This document shows, piece after piece, positions 50,931-59,827 of a DNA stretch of 64,000 nucleotides (positions within the stretch are counted from its first letter, which is position 1; every line of letters begins with the position of its first letter). This DNA comes from JAEZJZ01 sp050949055 (GTDB lineage: Bacteria; Bacillota; UBA994; UBA5500), in contig JBMNFA010000009.1 of the NCBI GenBank assembly GCA_050949055.1, positions 62,001-126,000 of the forward strand. The letters run 5' to 3'. The translations under genes were made by a program, and so were the position numbers. The notes below the pieces were generated by a model that worked only from the letters and a program-made list of their open reading frames with translations, did no database searches and was not told the origin of the DNA.

Positions 50931-51790
50931 GCCTGTACCCTCCTCCGCCAAAGATCTAGGATCAGGCTTCTTGCCTCTGGCACGGACAGGGCCACTGGAG
51001 GCAGCTGCAGACCCCTGTCTCGCAACGCCTGCAACAACTCGGTCACCTGAGGGACGCCCAGCCCAATAGCTCGCAGCTGCTTGGCCATGGCAAATACCGA
51101 ACGAGGCGGTCCGTCGGCAAATACCTTACCCTGATGGAGCACTATCAGACGGGATGCGACCATGGCGATCTCTTCCATGCTATGGGAGACTAACATCACA
51201 GTCATGTTGTTTCGCTGGTGGAGGTCTCTCAACTCGCCCAGCAGTTCCTCCCTGCCTTTGGGATCCAGTCCGGCAGTCGGCTCATCCAAAATGAGCACTT
51301 TAGGGCGCATAGCCAACACTCCAGCGATAGCCACCCGCCTCATCTGCCCTCCAGAAAGCTCAAAGGGTGAACGCTGCCCTAGTTCAGCGACCGAGAGTCC
51401 CACCTGCATCAGCGCTTGTTCAACGCGCAAGTCGATCTCCTCACTGGAAAGACCCAAGTTCTTGGGGCCAAAGGCCACATCCTTGGCCACCGTCTCTTCA
51501 AACAACTGGTGCTCCGGGTACTGGAAGACCAAACCCACCCGTTCCCGCACTTGACGCAAGTCAGCACCCTTGGCTCCCAAGTCAATGTGGTCAACGATCA
51601 CCCGCCCGCTCTGGGGCAGAATGAGACCATTTAGGTGCTGAATCAGCGTTGATTTGCCACTGCCGGTTTGCCCGATAATGCCTATGAACTCGCCCTCAGA
51701 AATGGAGAGACTGATCTGATCCAAGGCCTTGATTTCAAACGGTGTGCCGGCTCCGTAGGTGTAGCTTAGCTTTTCAATAGTAATGGGCAT
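50927..51790 (-). CDS. ecfA2: ECF transporter ATP-binding subunit EcfA2
   Basis: 287 residues. Walker A GQTGSGKST near 40, Q-loop FQYPEHQLFEETV, signature ELSGGQMRRVAIA and Walker B LILDEPTAGLDP. The C-terminal extension is of EcfA type. It overlaps ecfA1 by 25 bases and ecfT by 4, so the three subunits are made together. Confidence 0.97.
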   Translation of the reverse strand: MPITIEKLSYTYGAGTPFEIKALDQISLSISEGEFIGIIGQTGSGKSTLIQHLNGLILPQSGRVIVDHIDLGAKGADLRQVRERVGLVFQYPEHQLFEETVAKDVAFGPKNLGLSSEEIDLRVEQALMQVGLSVAELGQRSPFELSGGQMRRVAIAGVLAMRPKVLILDEPTAGLDPKGREELLGELRDLHQRNNMTVMLVSHSMEEIAMVASRLIVLHQGKVFADGPPRSVFAMAKQLRAIGLGVPQVTELLQALRDRGLQLPPVALSVPEARSLILDLWRRRVQA

Positions 51791-52614
51791 AGATCGTTCA
51801 CCAACTCTTCCACTGTCAACAGGTTTGTGGGCAGTGGCATGCCTGCCTCGGCCAACTCTCTCACCAGGGTGGTGACTTGGGGTACATCCAGTCCTAGCGA
51901 GCGCAGTCGGTCAACCTGTTGAAATACTTCCCGGCTGCTGCCCTGCAGCACAATCCTGCCGCCACTCATCACCACCACCCGATCAGCCAAAACGGCTTCA
52001 TCCATATGGTGTGTAATCAGCACCACCGTCATCTTCTGTTCACGGTTAAGGCGTATCGCTGTCTCCAGGACCTCTCGCCTGCCTACCGGGTCCAGCATAG
52101 CCGTGGACTCATCCAAAATCAAGATTTTGGGATGCATAGCCAGCACGCCGGCGATGGCCACCCGCTGCTTCTGTCCCCCGGACAGCAGGTGTGGCGCGTG
52201 AGCAGCATATTGCTGCATGCCCACCAGGCGCAGGGCTGCGTCTACTCTTTGCCGAATCTCTTCCGGCGGCACGCCCAGGTTCTCCGGTCCAAAGGCGACG
52301 TCCTCTTCCACGATGGTCGCAACTAGTTGATTGTCCGGGTTCTGAAAGACCATTCCCGCCACTTGTCGGATGTCAAACAGACGAGACTCGTCTTTAGAGC
52401 TAATGCCATCCACCCATACCTCGCCAGAGGTAGGGGTAAGGATGGCATTAAGATGCTTTGCTAGGGTAGACTTGCCAGAACCGTTACGCCCGATAATGGC
52501 CACAAACTCTCCCTGCTCAATGCAGAGGGAGATATCCTGTAACGCCTGCGTCTGTTTGGCTCCCTCACCGGCGTAGGTAAAGTTTACATCCGCCAGCCTG
52601 ATGATAGCCGACAC
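51766..52614 (-). CDS. ecfA1: ECF transporter ATP-binding subunit EcfA1
   Basis: 282 residues. Walker A GRNGSGKST near 42, FQNPDNQLVATIV, signature LLSGGQKQRVAIA and Walker B LILDESTAMLDP; the Ser in place of Pro is normal for EcfA1. It starts with GTG after GAGGAGGG, 23 bases downstream of rplQ, the conserved position in Bacillota. Confidence 0.97.
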   Translation of the reverse strand: MSAIIRLADVNFTYAGEGAKQTQALQDISLCIEQGEFVAIIGRNGSGKSTLAKHLNAILTPTSGEVWVDGISSKDESRLFDIRQVAGMVFQNPDNQLVATIVEEDVAFGPENLGVPPEEIRQRVDAALRLVGMQQYAAHAPHLLSGGQKQRVAIAGVLAMHPKILILDESTAMLDPVGRREVLETAIRLNREQKMTVVLITHHMDEAVLADRVVVMSGGRIVLQGSSREVFQQVDRLRSLGLDVPQVTTLVRELAEAGMPLPTNLLTVEELVNDLCPLLLKS

Positions 52615-52637
52615 GGCGATCCCTCCTCTGATGAATA

Positions 52638-52979
52638 CTACTCTACCAATTCGAGAATAGCCAGAGGCGCCGCATCTCCCCGACGTACGTCAGTCTTGAT
52701 CAAACGGGTATAGCCACCCGAGCGATTAGCATAGCGTGGCGCTATTTCGGTAAACAATTTGTTCACTACCGACTCGTCAAAGATGAAGGACAGTGCCTGA
52801 CGACGAGCGTGCAGATCGCCCTGTTTGCCGAGGGTGATCATCTTTTCAGCGATGGTGCGAATGGTCTTGGCCCTCGTCTCGGTGGTTTCGATGCGCCCGT
52901 GGTCCAGGAAGCTGGTTACCAGGTTGCGCAACATCGAGCGCCGATGGTTAGTCGGTCGGCCAAGTTTGCGGTATGGCAC
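52638..52979 (-). CDS. rplQ: 50S ribosomal protein L17
   Basis: 113 residues. The GTG at 52979 with GGGGAGG upstream gives the conserved start YRKLGRPTNHRRSMLRNL; the frame from 52988 is three residues longer. Follows rpoA by 23 bases, the usual alpha-operon end. Confidence 0.97.
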   Translation of the reverse strand: MPYRKLGRPTNHRRSMLRNLVTSFLDHGRIETTETRAKTIRTIAEKMITLGKQGDLHARRQALSFIFDESVVNKLFTEIAPRYANRSGGYTRLIKTDVRRGDAAPLAILELVE

Positions 52980-53002
52980 GGAGAACACCTCCCCAAAGTC
53001 TG

Positions 53003-53950
53003 TTAGTCTTCTATTTTGCGCAGAGCCAGTCCTAGCTCAGCTAGCTTCTGCTGGACTTCTTCCAGGGACTTCTTGCCCAGATTGCGGACCTTCATCATGT
53101 CCTCCTCGGTCTTCTCAATCAACTCGGAGACCATGTTGATGCCAGCCCGTTTCAGGCAGTTGTACGAGCGAACGGAAAGATCCAGCTCCTCAATAGTCAG
53201 ATCCAAAGCCCGGTCGTTCTCGTCCTCGTCCTTCTGGATCATAATCTGCTCGTTCTTAGCCCGCTCAGTCAATCCAATGAACATGTTCAAGTGTTCCGAC
53301 AAGATCTTAGCACCGAGGCTAACCGCTTCCTCAGGGCCGATGCTGCGATCCGTCCACACCTCCAAGGTTAACTTATCCAGATCGGTGACATCACCGCGAC
53401 GGGTGTTCTCCACCTGGTAGTTGACCTTATTGATCGGTGTGAAGATGGAATCTACTGGAATGATTCCGATCGGCTGATTAGGGCGCTTGTTGTGCTCGGC
53501 TGGTGAGTACCCTCTACCTTGCTCCGCTGTCATCTCCATAAACAGCCGACCTTCCTGGCTCAGCGTAGCAATGACGATCTCCGGGTTCAGGACAGTAACG
53601 TCGCCATCAGCGATAACATCAGCGCCGGTGACCACACCTTCCCCCTGCTTCTCTATGCGTAATGTCTTCTGCTCATCGCTGTCGATATGCAGCCGGAGGT
53701 CCTTTAGGTTGAGGATGATTTCCGTCGTATCCTCCTTGACCCCCGGGATAGAAGAGAACTCATGCAGCACACCTTCTATCCTGACAGAAGTGATTGCATA
53801 ACCAGGCAAAGAGGACAGCAGGACACGTCGCAGGGCGTTGCCCAAGGTGGTGCCATATCCACGTTCCAACGGCTCAACGACGAACTTGCCATAAGACTTA
53901 TCCTCGCTGATTGATTCGCATTCGATCTTCGGCTTTTCAATCTCTATCAT
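53003..53950 (-). CDS. rpoA: RNA polymerase alpha subunit
   Basis: 315 residues. N-terminal dimerisation domain (YGKFVVEPLERGYGTTLGNALRRVLLSSL) and C-terminal domain with helix-hairpin-helix SYNCLKRAGINMVSEL and LGKKSLEEVQQKLAELGL. The ATG at 53950 with AAGGAGGG upstream is preferred to 53980. Confidence 0.98.
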   Translation of the reverse strand: MIEIEKPKIECESISEDKSYGKFVVEPLERGYGTTLGNALRRVLLSSLPGYAITSVRIEGVLHEFSSIPGVKEDTTEIILNLKDLRLHIDSDEQKTLRIEKQGEGVVTGADVIADGDVTVLNPEIVIATLSQEGRLFMEMTAEQGRGYSPAEHNKRPNQPIGIIPVDSIFTPINKVNYQVENTRRGDVTDLDKLTLEVWTDRSIGPEEAVSLGAKILSEHLNMFIGLTERAKNEQIMIQKDEDENDRALDLTIEELDLSVRSYNCLKRAGINMVSELIEKTEEDMMKVRNLGKKSLEEVQQKLAELGLALRKIED

Positions 53951-54010
53951 TGGTGGCGTTAACCCTCCTTGTTTCCCCATCTTGCTCCGGCAGGATTTTG
54001 CGAGGGTGCC

Positions 54011-54634
54011 TTATCTGGAGTATTTCTCCACGATCAGATGCTCGGCCACCGGGATATCGATGTCCGCGCGCTCCGGTAATCTCACTACGTGGCCGGCATA
54101 ATTGGCCGCATCCAGACGTAGCCATTCGGGCACTGTCCGGTCTCCCAACTCCAGATCCTTAAAATACGCTGAGTTGCGGCTGCTCTCCCGTACCGCAATC
54201 TCATCGCCTTCCCTAACCAGGTACGACGGAATGTCCACCCGCCGACCGTTGACTGCGAAATGGCCATGGTTGACCAACTGACGGGCTTGACTGCGCGAAT
54301 CAGCAAACCCCAGACGGTAAACAACGTTGTCCAAGCGCAACTCCAGAATCTGCAACAACCGCTCACCGGTGACACCCTTAGAACGTGCTGCTTGCCGGAA
54401 ATACCCCCGGAACTGACGCTCCAAGACGCCATAGATGCGCCGGGCTTTCTGCTTCTCTCTCAGCTGTTGACCATAGTCAGAGATCTTGCTCCGACGGCCT
54501 TGCCCATGCTGCCCTGGGGCGTAAGTACGCTTATCGACAGAGCACTTCCCAGAATAGCAGCGGGCACCTTTGAGAAACAGCTTGGTGCCTTCACGTCGAC
54601 AGAGACGGCAAACTGGTCCGTTATAATTCGCCAC
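54011..54634 (-). CDS. rpsD: 30S ribosomal protein S4 (zinc-binding type)
   Basis: 207 residues. The four cysteines of the zinc form are present (Cys9, 12, 26, 31), unlike the zinc-free form of many Bacilli. S4 RNA-binding domain at RLDNVVYRLGFADSRSQARQ. GTG start with GGAGGTG upstream. Placed in the alpha operon as in Clostridia, not separately as in B. subtilis. Confidence 0.97.
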   Translation of the reverse strand: MANYNGPVCRLCRREGTKLFLKGARCYSGKCSVDKRTYAPGQHGQGRRSKISDYGQQLREKQKARRIYGVLERQFRGYFRQAARSKGVTGERLLQILELRLDNVVYRLGFADSRSQARQLVNHGHFAVNGRRVDIPSYLVREGDEIAVRESSRNSAYFKDLELGDRTVPEWLRLDAANYAGHVVRLPERADIDIPVAEHLIVEKYSR

Positions 54635-54663
54635 TTATTAGTGCACCTCCGTTCTCAAGAAGA

Positions 54664-55059
54664 TCAAACTCTGCGCCGCTTCGGAGGGCGGCAGCCGTTG
54701 TGCGGGACTGGAGTAACATCCTTAATCATGCTTACTTCCAGGCCAGTTGCCTGCAGCGACCGAATGGCGGCTTCGCGTCCAGAACCAGGACCCTTGACGT
54801 GCACTTCTACTTCCCGCATGCCGTGCTCCATAGCCACTTTGGCCGCGGTCTCAGCAGCGATACCGGCAGCAAAAGGTGTGCTCTTACGGGATCCTTTATA
54901 TCCAACATTGCCTGCGCTGGACCAGGAAAGTGCGTTGCCCGCCTTGTCAGTGATGGTCACAATGGTGTTATTGAAAGTCGAACGAATGTGAGCGATACCG
55001 AACTCAACGTTCTTGCGCTCGCGACGTCTCGTCTTTGTGGCGACTCTCCTCTTGGCCAT
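54664..55059 (-). CDS. rpsK: 30S ribosomal protein S11
   Basis: 131 residues, full length. Conserved AHIRSTFNNTIVTITD and the C-terminal VTPVPHNGCRPPKRRRV. Between rpsM and rpsD. Confidence 0.98.
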   Translation of the reverse strand: MAKRRVATKTRRRERKNVEFGIAHIRSTFNNTIVTITDKAGNALSWSSAGNVGYKGSRKSTPFAAGIAAETAAKVAMEHGMREVEVHVKGPGSGREAAIRSLQATGLEVSMIKDVTPVPHNGCRPPKRRRV

Positions 55060-55080
55060 TAAATTCAGTTTCCCCCTTTG

Positions 55081-55449
55081 CTACTTGCGGCGAACGCCAA
55101 CAGTTTTGGCACGTCCCTTACGGGTGCGCGCATTGGTCTTGGTGCGCTGTCCCCGCACTGGAAGCCCACGACGATGACGGAGACCGCGATAGCAGCCAAT
55201 CTCAATCAACCGCTTGATGTTGGAGCTGATCTCACGACGGAGATCGCCTTCCACCTGATAATTCTTGTCGATAATCTCGCGCAAGCGAGCTACTTCGTCT
55301 TCAGTTAAGTCGCGCACCCTGGTGTCAGGATTGACACCAGTCTGCTGCAGGATATCACGAGAACGGCTGAGTCCGATACCGAAAATGTAGGTAAGGGCGA
55401 TCTCCACCCGTTTCTCGCGTGGCAAGTCAACGCCTGATATACGAGCCAT
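55081..55449 (-). CDS. rpsM: 30S ribosomal protein S13
   Basis: 122 residues. ARISGVDLPREKRVEIALTY at the start and the arginine-rich GLRHRRGLPVRGQRTKTNAR near the end. GGAGGTG precedes the ATG. Confidence 0.98.
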   Translation of the reverse strand: MARISGVDLPREKRVEIALTYIFGIGLSRSRDILQQTGVNPDTRVRDLTEDEVARLREIIDKNYQVEGDLRREISSNIKRLIEIGCYRGLRHRRGLPVRGQRTKTNARTRKGRAKTVGVRRK

Positions 55450-55539
55450 GCTCTGCTCTACACCTCCTGATTGTTACTGAAACAACTAGAGCGATTGTTG
55501 CTAGGGGTATTTATGGCCTGTGCAGCCGCTAACAGACCT

Positions 55540-55653
55540 TTAACCCTGCCTCTGTTTGTGCTTGGGATTCTCGCAAATAACCATCACTCGCCCTTTGCGA
55601 CGAATCAGCTTGCATTTTTCACAAATTGGTTTGACCGAAGGCCTAACCTTCAT
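55540..55653 (-). CDS. rpmJ: 50S ribosomal protein L36
   Basis: 37 residues, read directly from the minus strand: it begins MKVRPSVKPICEKC and ends KHKQRQG. Zinc ligands Cys11, Cys14, Cys27 and His32 are all present. Lies between infA and rpsM as usual. About 90 bases to rpsM. Confidence 0.96.
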   Translation of the reverse strand: MKVRPSVKPICEKCKLIRRKGRVMVICENPKHKQRQG

Positions 55654-55674
55654 CGTTTAGAACCTCCTTCACGA

Positions 55675-55893
55675 CTATTTGTCCCGGTAGCGAATGCGTC
55701 CCCGGGTGAGGTCGTACGGGGATAATTCAACGGTAACGGTGTCACCCGGAAGAATACGGATAAAGTTGATCCGAATCTTGCCGGAAATATGGGCCAATAT
55801 CTTGTGTCCATTCTCCAATTCCACCCGAAACATTGCGTTCGGGAGAGCCTCCACAACCTTGCCCTTAACGGTAATGGCGTCACCTCTTGGCAA
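55675..55893 (-). CDS. infA: Translation initiation factor IF-1
   Basis: 72 residues, S1/OB fold, with VVEALPNAMFRVELENGHKI and SPYDLTRGRIRYRDK. Starts with TTG at 55893, preceded by AAGGGAGG. The N-terminus (PRGDAITVKG) is normal for the family. Confidence 0.96.
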   Translation of the reverse strand: MPRGDAITVKGKVVEALPNAMFRVELENGHKILAHISGKIRINFIRILPGDTVTVELSPYDLTRGRIRYRDK

Positions 55894-56168
55894 TAGACTA
55901 GAACCTCCCTTACACGCTTTCCCAAGGACTCACCGCGGGAAAACAGCTCTCTGAACTGACTGATCATCTGCAAGGTCCCCAATTGACGACGAAACTGGTC
56001 AACGCCTACAGGAAATTCGCTTTTCGACAGTGCTGTCTGACCAGCACCGCAGGATTGTAAAAAATTGCTGCCGAAAAACCACAATACTAATAATATCGCC
56101 AACTGTTCATGGTTTCAAACCCAGCTTGCGCAGTGAGCAGACCAGCCCGAGTTTCTGTCCCCACTCAA
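55894..56168. other. Gap between adk and infA where map is usually found
   Basis: 275 bases. Most Bacillota carry map here; no methionine aminopeptidase sequence is present. A minus-strand frame with a hydrophobic start (AILLVLWFFGSNF) runs through but has no ribosome site and continues out of frame into infA, so I do not call it. A promoter for infA-rplQ may lie here. Confidence 0.5.
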
Positions 56169-56819
56169 TTACCGGGACTGCCACTTCTGCAAGTGGTCAA
56201 TAATCTCCGAGAAAACCTCAGTTACCGGCTTCGTCCCGGTTACGGTAACCAGCTTGTTCTGAGCCCCATAATAGGCGACTAATGGCTCGGTCTGCCGGCT
56301 ATACACTTCCAACCGGTTGGTCACCGTATCAAACCCATCGTCGTCCCGCTGATAGAGCTCGCCGCCACATGCGTCACAGACCCCCTCAACCTGACTGGGC
56401 TGCGAGTCGCGATGGTAAGTGGCTCCGCAGGCGCGACACACTCTGCGTCCAGTAAGACGCCTGATCAATTCCTCACGGGGGACTTCAATGTTCAGCGCCA
56501 CATCCACGGGATTTTCCTGCAGGGTGCGGTCGAGAGCTTCCGCCTGCGCCAGAGTGCGCGGGAACCCGTCCAACAAGAATCCTTTTGCGCAGTCAGGCTG
56601 GGCGAGACGTTCTCGCACCACACCGATGGTCACTTCATCAGGAACCAGCAGTCCCTGATCCATGAAGAACTTAGCCTTCTTACCCATTTCAGTGCCCGAC
56701 TTTACCGCGGCTCTGAACATATCCCCGGTGGAAATGTGCGGAATGCCAAAGTGATCGGCTATGCGAACTGCCTGTGTCCCTTTCCCGGCGCCGGGCGGTC
56801 CCATCAAAATGATCTTCAA
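56169..56819 (-). CDS. adk: Adenylate kinase (zinc LID type)
   Basis: 216 residues. P-loop GPPGAGKGTQ, DGFPRTLAQAEAL, and a zinc LID with Cys128, 131, 148 and 151. The start is TTG at 56819 with GGAGGTG six bases upstream. Follows secY in the spc operon. Confidence 0.97.
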   Translation of the reverse strand: MKIILMGPPGAGKGTQAVRIADHFGIPHISTGDMFRAAVKSGTEMGKKAKFFMDQGLLVPDEVTIGVVRERLAQPDCAKGFLLDGFPRTLAQAEALDRTLQENPVDVALNIEVPREELIRRLTGRRVCRACGATYHRDSQPSQVEGVCDACGGELYQRDDDGFDTVTNRLEVYSRQTEPLVAYYGAQNKLVTVTGTKPVTEVFSEIIDHLQKWQSR

Positions 56820-56894
56820 GGATTACACCTCCGAAGCAGGTCGGCAACGCAACCTGCATCACAATATGCACGGATTGTTAAGCAGCTTTTGTTC

Positions 56895-58151
56895 CTACCG
56901 CATGAACCCGCCGTAGTGCCGGATAGCCATCTGAGCCTCGATTTGCTTCATAGTCTCCAGCGCAACTCCGACTACGATCAACAACGCGTTACCGCCCAAT
57001 CCAATATTGTACTTGAAGACGGAACTGAGCAAAAGGGGCAACAGCACGATGGCGGACAGAAAGACAGCCCCTACCAAAATCAAACGGTTGACTACCCGAT
57101 ACAGATAGTCGGTCGTGGGCTTGCCAGGCCGCAAGCCAGGAATGAAACCGCCGTGCTTCTTTAAGTTGTCTGATACGTCCCGCGGATTGAACTGCATAAA
57201 TGTATAGAAATAGGCGAATGCAATGATCAGCGAGATATACAACACAATGTGCAACGGCGAGCCAAATGCGAACCAACCAGCAATCCTCTCTGCCACCGGG
57301 TGATTGATGAATTGCGTCACCATCTGCGGGAACATCAACAAGGATGAAGCGAAGATCACCGGAATCACACCCGCCTGGTTGATGCGCAGCGGAATATGGG
57401 TCGATTGCCCACCGTACATCTTCCGACCAACAACCCGCTTGGCATATTGAACCGGGATACGGCGCTGTCCTTCTTGCACCACGACTACGCCCGCAATCAC
57501 CACCAGCCCCAATACTGCCAACACGATGACCACAAAAATGTTCAAAGTGCCAACACGCACCGCGTTGATAATGGACACCAGCCCTTGCGGCAAGCGCGAG
57601 ATGATGTTGGCAAAGATGATCAGGGAAATTCCGTTGCCCACACCCCTCTCAGTGATCAGCTCGCCAATCCACATCACTACCATCGTACCGGCAGTAAAGG
57701 AGACAGCGATCATCAGCAGGTTGCCCACTGAGGGATTGAGCACTGCCCCCGAGTTGCGCAGGCCCCAGGCGGTGGCATAGCCTTGAATAAAAGCCAGGAT
57801 CACTGTCGCGTACCGGGTATATTGGTTGATCTTCTTGCGGCCTTCTTCGCCTTCCTTCATCATCCGTTCCCAGCTGGGGATGATCACCGTCAGCAGGTTG
57901 ATGACGATGGAAGCGGTAATGTATGGGCCGATATTCAGCGCAAAAATCGAGAGTTGCTCCAGCGCACCACCAGAGATTAGGTTGACAAAACCAAACAATC
58001 CCTGAGTGAGCAACTGTGAAACAGCAGCTGGATCCAGACCGGGGGCAGTGATCTGCGCACCCACCCGGAAAACCAGGAACATGCCCAAGGTGAAGAGTAT
58101 CTTCTTGCGTAGGTCAGCGATCTTCCAAGCGTTGCGGACCGCCTCCAACAC
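56895..58151 (-). CDS. secY: Protein translocase subunit SecY
   Basis: 418 residues with ten predicted membrane helices, the central pore of the Sec translocon. Conserved GTMVVMWIGELITERGVGNG and GGFIPGLRPGKPT regions. It starts one base after rplO and precedes adk by 75 bases. Confidence 0.98.
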   Translation of the reverse strand: MLEAVRNAWKIADLRKKILFTLGMFLVFRVGAQITAPGLDPAAVSQLLTQGLFGFVNLISGGALEQLSIFALNIGPYITASIVINLLTVIIPSWERMMKEGEEGRKKINQYTRYATVILAFIQGYATAWGLRNSGAVLNPSVGNLLMIAVSFTAGTMVVMWIGELITERGVGNGISLIIFANIISRLPQGLVSIINAVRVGTLNIFVVIVLAVLGLVVIAGVVVVQEGQRRIPVQYAKRVVGRKMYGGQSTHIPLRINQAGVIPVIFASSLLMFPQMVTQFINHPVAERIAGWFAFGSPLHIVLYISLIIAFAYFYTFMQFNPRDVSDNLKKHGGFIPGLRPGKPTTDYLYRVVNRLILVGAVFLSAIVLLPLLLSSVFKYNIGLGGNALLIVVGVALETMKQIEAQMAIRHYGGFMR

Positions 58152-58152
58152 C

Positions 58153-58596
58153 TTAGCTCACCTCGGCTTTGCCACCAGCGGCGGCGATCTTCTCTTCCGC
58201 GCTGCGACTGAAAGCTGCAGCCTGAACGGTCAGGCGCTTGCTCAGCTCGCCGTTGCCCAGAATCTTCACTCCATCATGTACTGCCTTGACCAGCCCCGCT
58301 GAGCGTAGGGCAGACAAGTCAACTAACGTGCCATTTTCAAACTGCTCCAAATCGCCCACATTCACCACCGCGTATTCGGTCTTGAAACGAGCATTGGAAA
58401 AACCGCGTTTCGGTAGGCGGCGCTGAATAGGCAGCTGACCACCCTCAAAACCGGGGCGTACGCCTCCGCCGGAACGGGCGTTCTGACCCTTCGAACCTCT
58501 TGTCGAAGTCTTGCCGTGTCTGGAACCGGTACCGCGTCCTACCCGCTTGCGATTCTTGGTGGAGCCCGGTGCTGGCCTCAGTTCATTCAGATTCAT
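58153..58596 (-). CDS. rplO: 50S ribosomal protein L15
   Basis: 147 residues. N-terminal LNELRPAPGSTKNRKRVGRG and the glycine-rich GKTSTRGSKGQNARSGG. GAGGTG precedes the ATG. A repeat-containing gap of 112 bases separates it from rpmD, which is unusual in this operon. Confidence 0.97.
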   Translation of the reverse strand: MNLNELRPAPGSTKNRKRVGRGTGSRHGKTSTRGSKGQNARSGGGVRPGFEGGQLPIQRRLPKRGFSNARFKTEYAVVNVGDLEQFENGTLVDLSALRSAGLVKAVHDGVKILGNGELSKRLTVQAAAFSRSAEEKIAAAGGKAEVS

Positions 58597-58639
58597 ATCG
58601 CACCTCCTAGTACTCAGTCAACCGCAAATCCACGATGCG

Positions 58640-58697
58640 TCGTCTAGTCTCACTCCAACTAGTCTCGGATGCACCAAAAAGCCTGAGACTTGACGCC
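58640..58697. repeat. Dispersed TGAGACTTGACGCC repeat inside the spc operon
   Basis: A reverse half (ending AGTCTCA, 58646-58652) and a forward copy TGAGACTTGACGCC (58684-58697) form an inverted repeat with a 31-base loop. It resembles the second half of the repeat at 40566-40636, including the shared phrases CTCCAACT / GTCCAACT and GACGCC-TGCT. It lies in the gap between rpmD and rplO. Confidence 0.7.
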
Positions 58698-58708
58698 TGC
58701 TAGTCGGC

Positions 58709-58894
58709 TTAAGCTTCCGCTGTGCAGACCTGCAAAAGATGAGCAATCTTGTTTATCATTCCGCGAATGGCGGGGCTGTCATCATGCACAACTGTCTGAT
58801 GCAGTCGATGTAGCCCCAGGGCCTCGGCCGTCTGGCGTTGCCGTTTCGGATAGCCGATCGGGCTCTTGATCAAAGTAATCTGCAGCTTAGCCAC
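58709..58894 (-). CDS. rpmD: 50S ribosomal protein L30
   Basis: 61 residues, GTG start. LQITLIKSPIGYPKRQRQTA and LGLHRLHQTVVHDDSPAIRG match the short bacterial L30. Follows rpsE by 11 bases. Confidence 0.95.
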   Translation of the reverse strand: MAKLQITLIKSPIGYPKRQRQTAEALGLHRLHQTVVHDDSPAIRGMINKIAHLLQVCTAEA

Positions 58895-58905
58895 GTTCGT
58901 CCCTC

Positions 58906-59406
58906 CTAGCCCAGCAGTTCTTCGACGGACTTGCCCCTAAGTCTAGCGACATCCTCCGCCCTCTTCAGCAACTTCAGCCCTTCAATGGTAGCATAGGCAG
59001 AGTTGATGGCATTGGCCGAGCCCAACGACTTGGTGAGGACGTCCCTCACACCGGCCAACTCCATAATCACTCGCACTGCACCACCAGCAATTACGCCGGT
59101 ACCTTCGGAAGCTGGCTTGATCAAGACCTTAGCAGCTCCAAAGTTGCCGATCACTTCGTGGGGAACGGATGTTCCTACGATGGGCACTCGCATCAAGTTC
59201 TTCTTGGCGGCTTCGGTGCCTTTACGAATAGCATTCATGACTTCCTTGGCCTTACCAAGACCGACTCCCACGTGTCCATTATGATCGCCAACAGCAACGA
59301 CGGCGCTAAAACTCATGTCCCGGCCACCCTTACGGGTCTTGGCGACGCGATTAACCTTGATTACCTGCTCGGTAAGATCCAAGGTGTTCGGATCAATGCG
59401 CTCCAT
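58906..59406 (-). CDS. rpsE: 30S ribosomal protein S5
   Basis: 166 residues. KVNRVAKTRKGGRDMSFSAV begins the RNA-binding domain; GHVGVGLGKAKEVMNAIRKG follows. Normal place in the spc operon between rplR and rpmD. Confidence 0.98.
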   Translation of the reverse strand: MERIDPNTLDLTEQVIKVNRVAKTRKGGRDMSFSAVVAVGDHNGHVGVGLGKAKEVMNAIRKGTEAAKKNLMRVPIVGTSVPHEVIGNFGAAKVLIKPASEGTGVIAGGAVRVIMELAGVRDVLTKSLGSANAINSAYATIEGLKLLKRAEDVARLRGKSVEELLG

Positions 59407-59430
59407 GGTGTTTCCCTCCTTCTTGCCTGT

Positions 59431-59799
59431 CTAGAATTCCAGGCCCGCCTGGCGAGCAGCTTCGGCTAGAGCCGCAACCCGCCCATGGTAGAGATAGCCT
59501 CCGCGATCAAAGACCACTCGGCTGATTCCCTGTGCCAGAGCCTTTTGGGCGATCAACTCGCCGACGCGCTTAGCAGCCTCTACGTTGCCCCCGCTTTGGC
59601 GGACTTCTGCCAACTCTGGGCTGAGAGTGGAAGCACTGACTAATGTCGTGCCTGTCAGATCATCAATGATCTGGGTGTAAATATGATTCGAACTGCGGTA
59701 AACGTTGAGCCGAGGGCGCTCTGGCGTGCCGTGCAGTTTCTTGCGCACCCGGGCGTGACGGACTTGACGCACCGCGTTCTTGTCTTGCTTAGTGATCAC
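59431..59799 (-). CDS. rplR: 50S ribosomal protein L18
   Basis: 122 residues, GTG start. RHARVRKKLHGTPERPRLNV and the C-terminal FDRGGYLYHGRVAALAEAAR bind 5S rRNA. Between rplF and rpsE. Confidence 0.97.
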   Translation of the reverse strand: MITKQDKNAVRQVRHARVRKKLHGTPERPRLNVYRSSNHIYTQIIDDLTGTTLVSASTLSPELAEVRQSGGNVEAAKRVGELIAQKALAQGISRVVFDRGGYLYHGRVAALAEAARQAGLEF

Positions 59800-59827
59800 C
59801 GCTCGTTCACTCCTTTTCTAAGCCACA

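Noticed and set aside
51766..52614. EcfA1 Walker B motif reads DES instead of DEP
   Set aside because: EcfA1 proteins of other Bacillota vary at this position; the subunit is otherwise complete.
55650..56102. Hydrophobic minus-strand frame upstream of and across infA
   Set aside because: More than half overlaps infA in another frame, there is no ribosome site, and no family is recognised.
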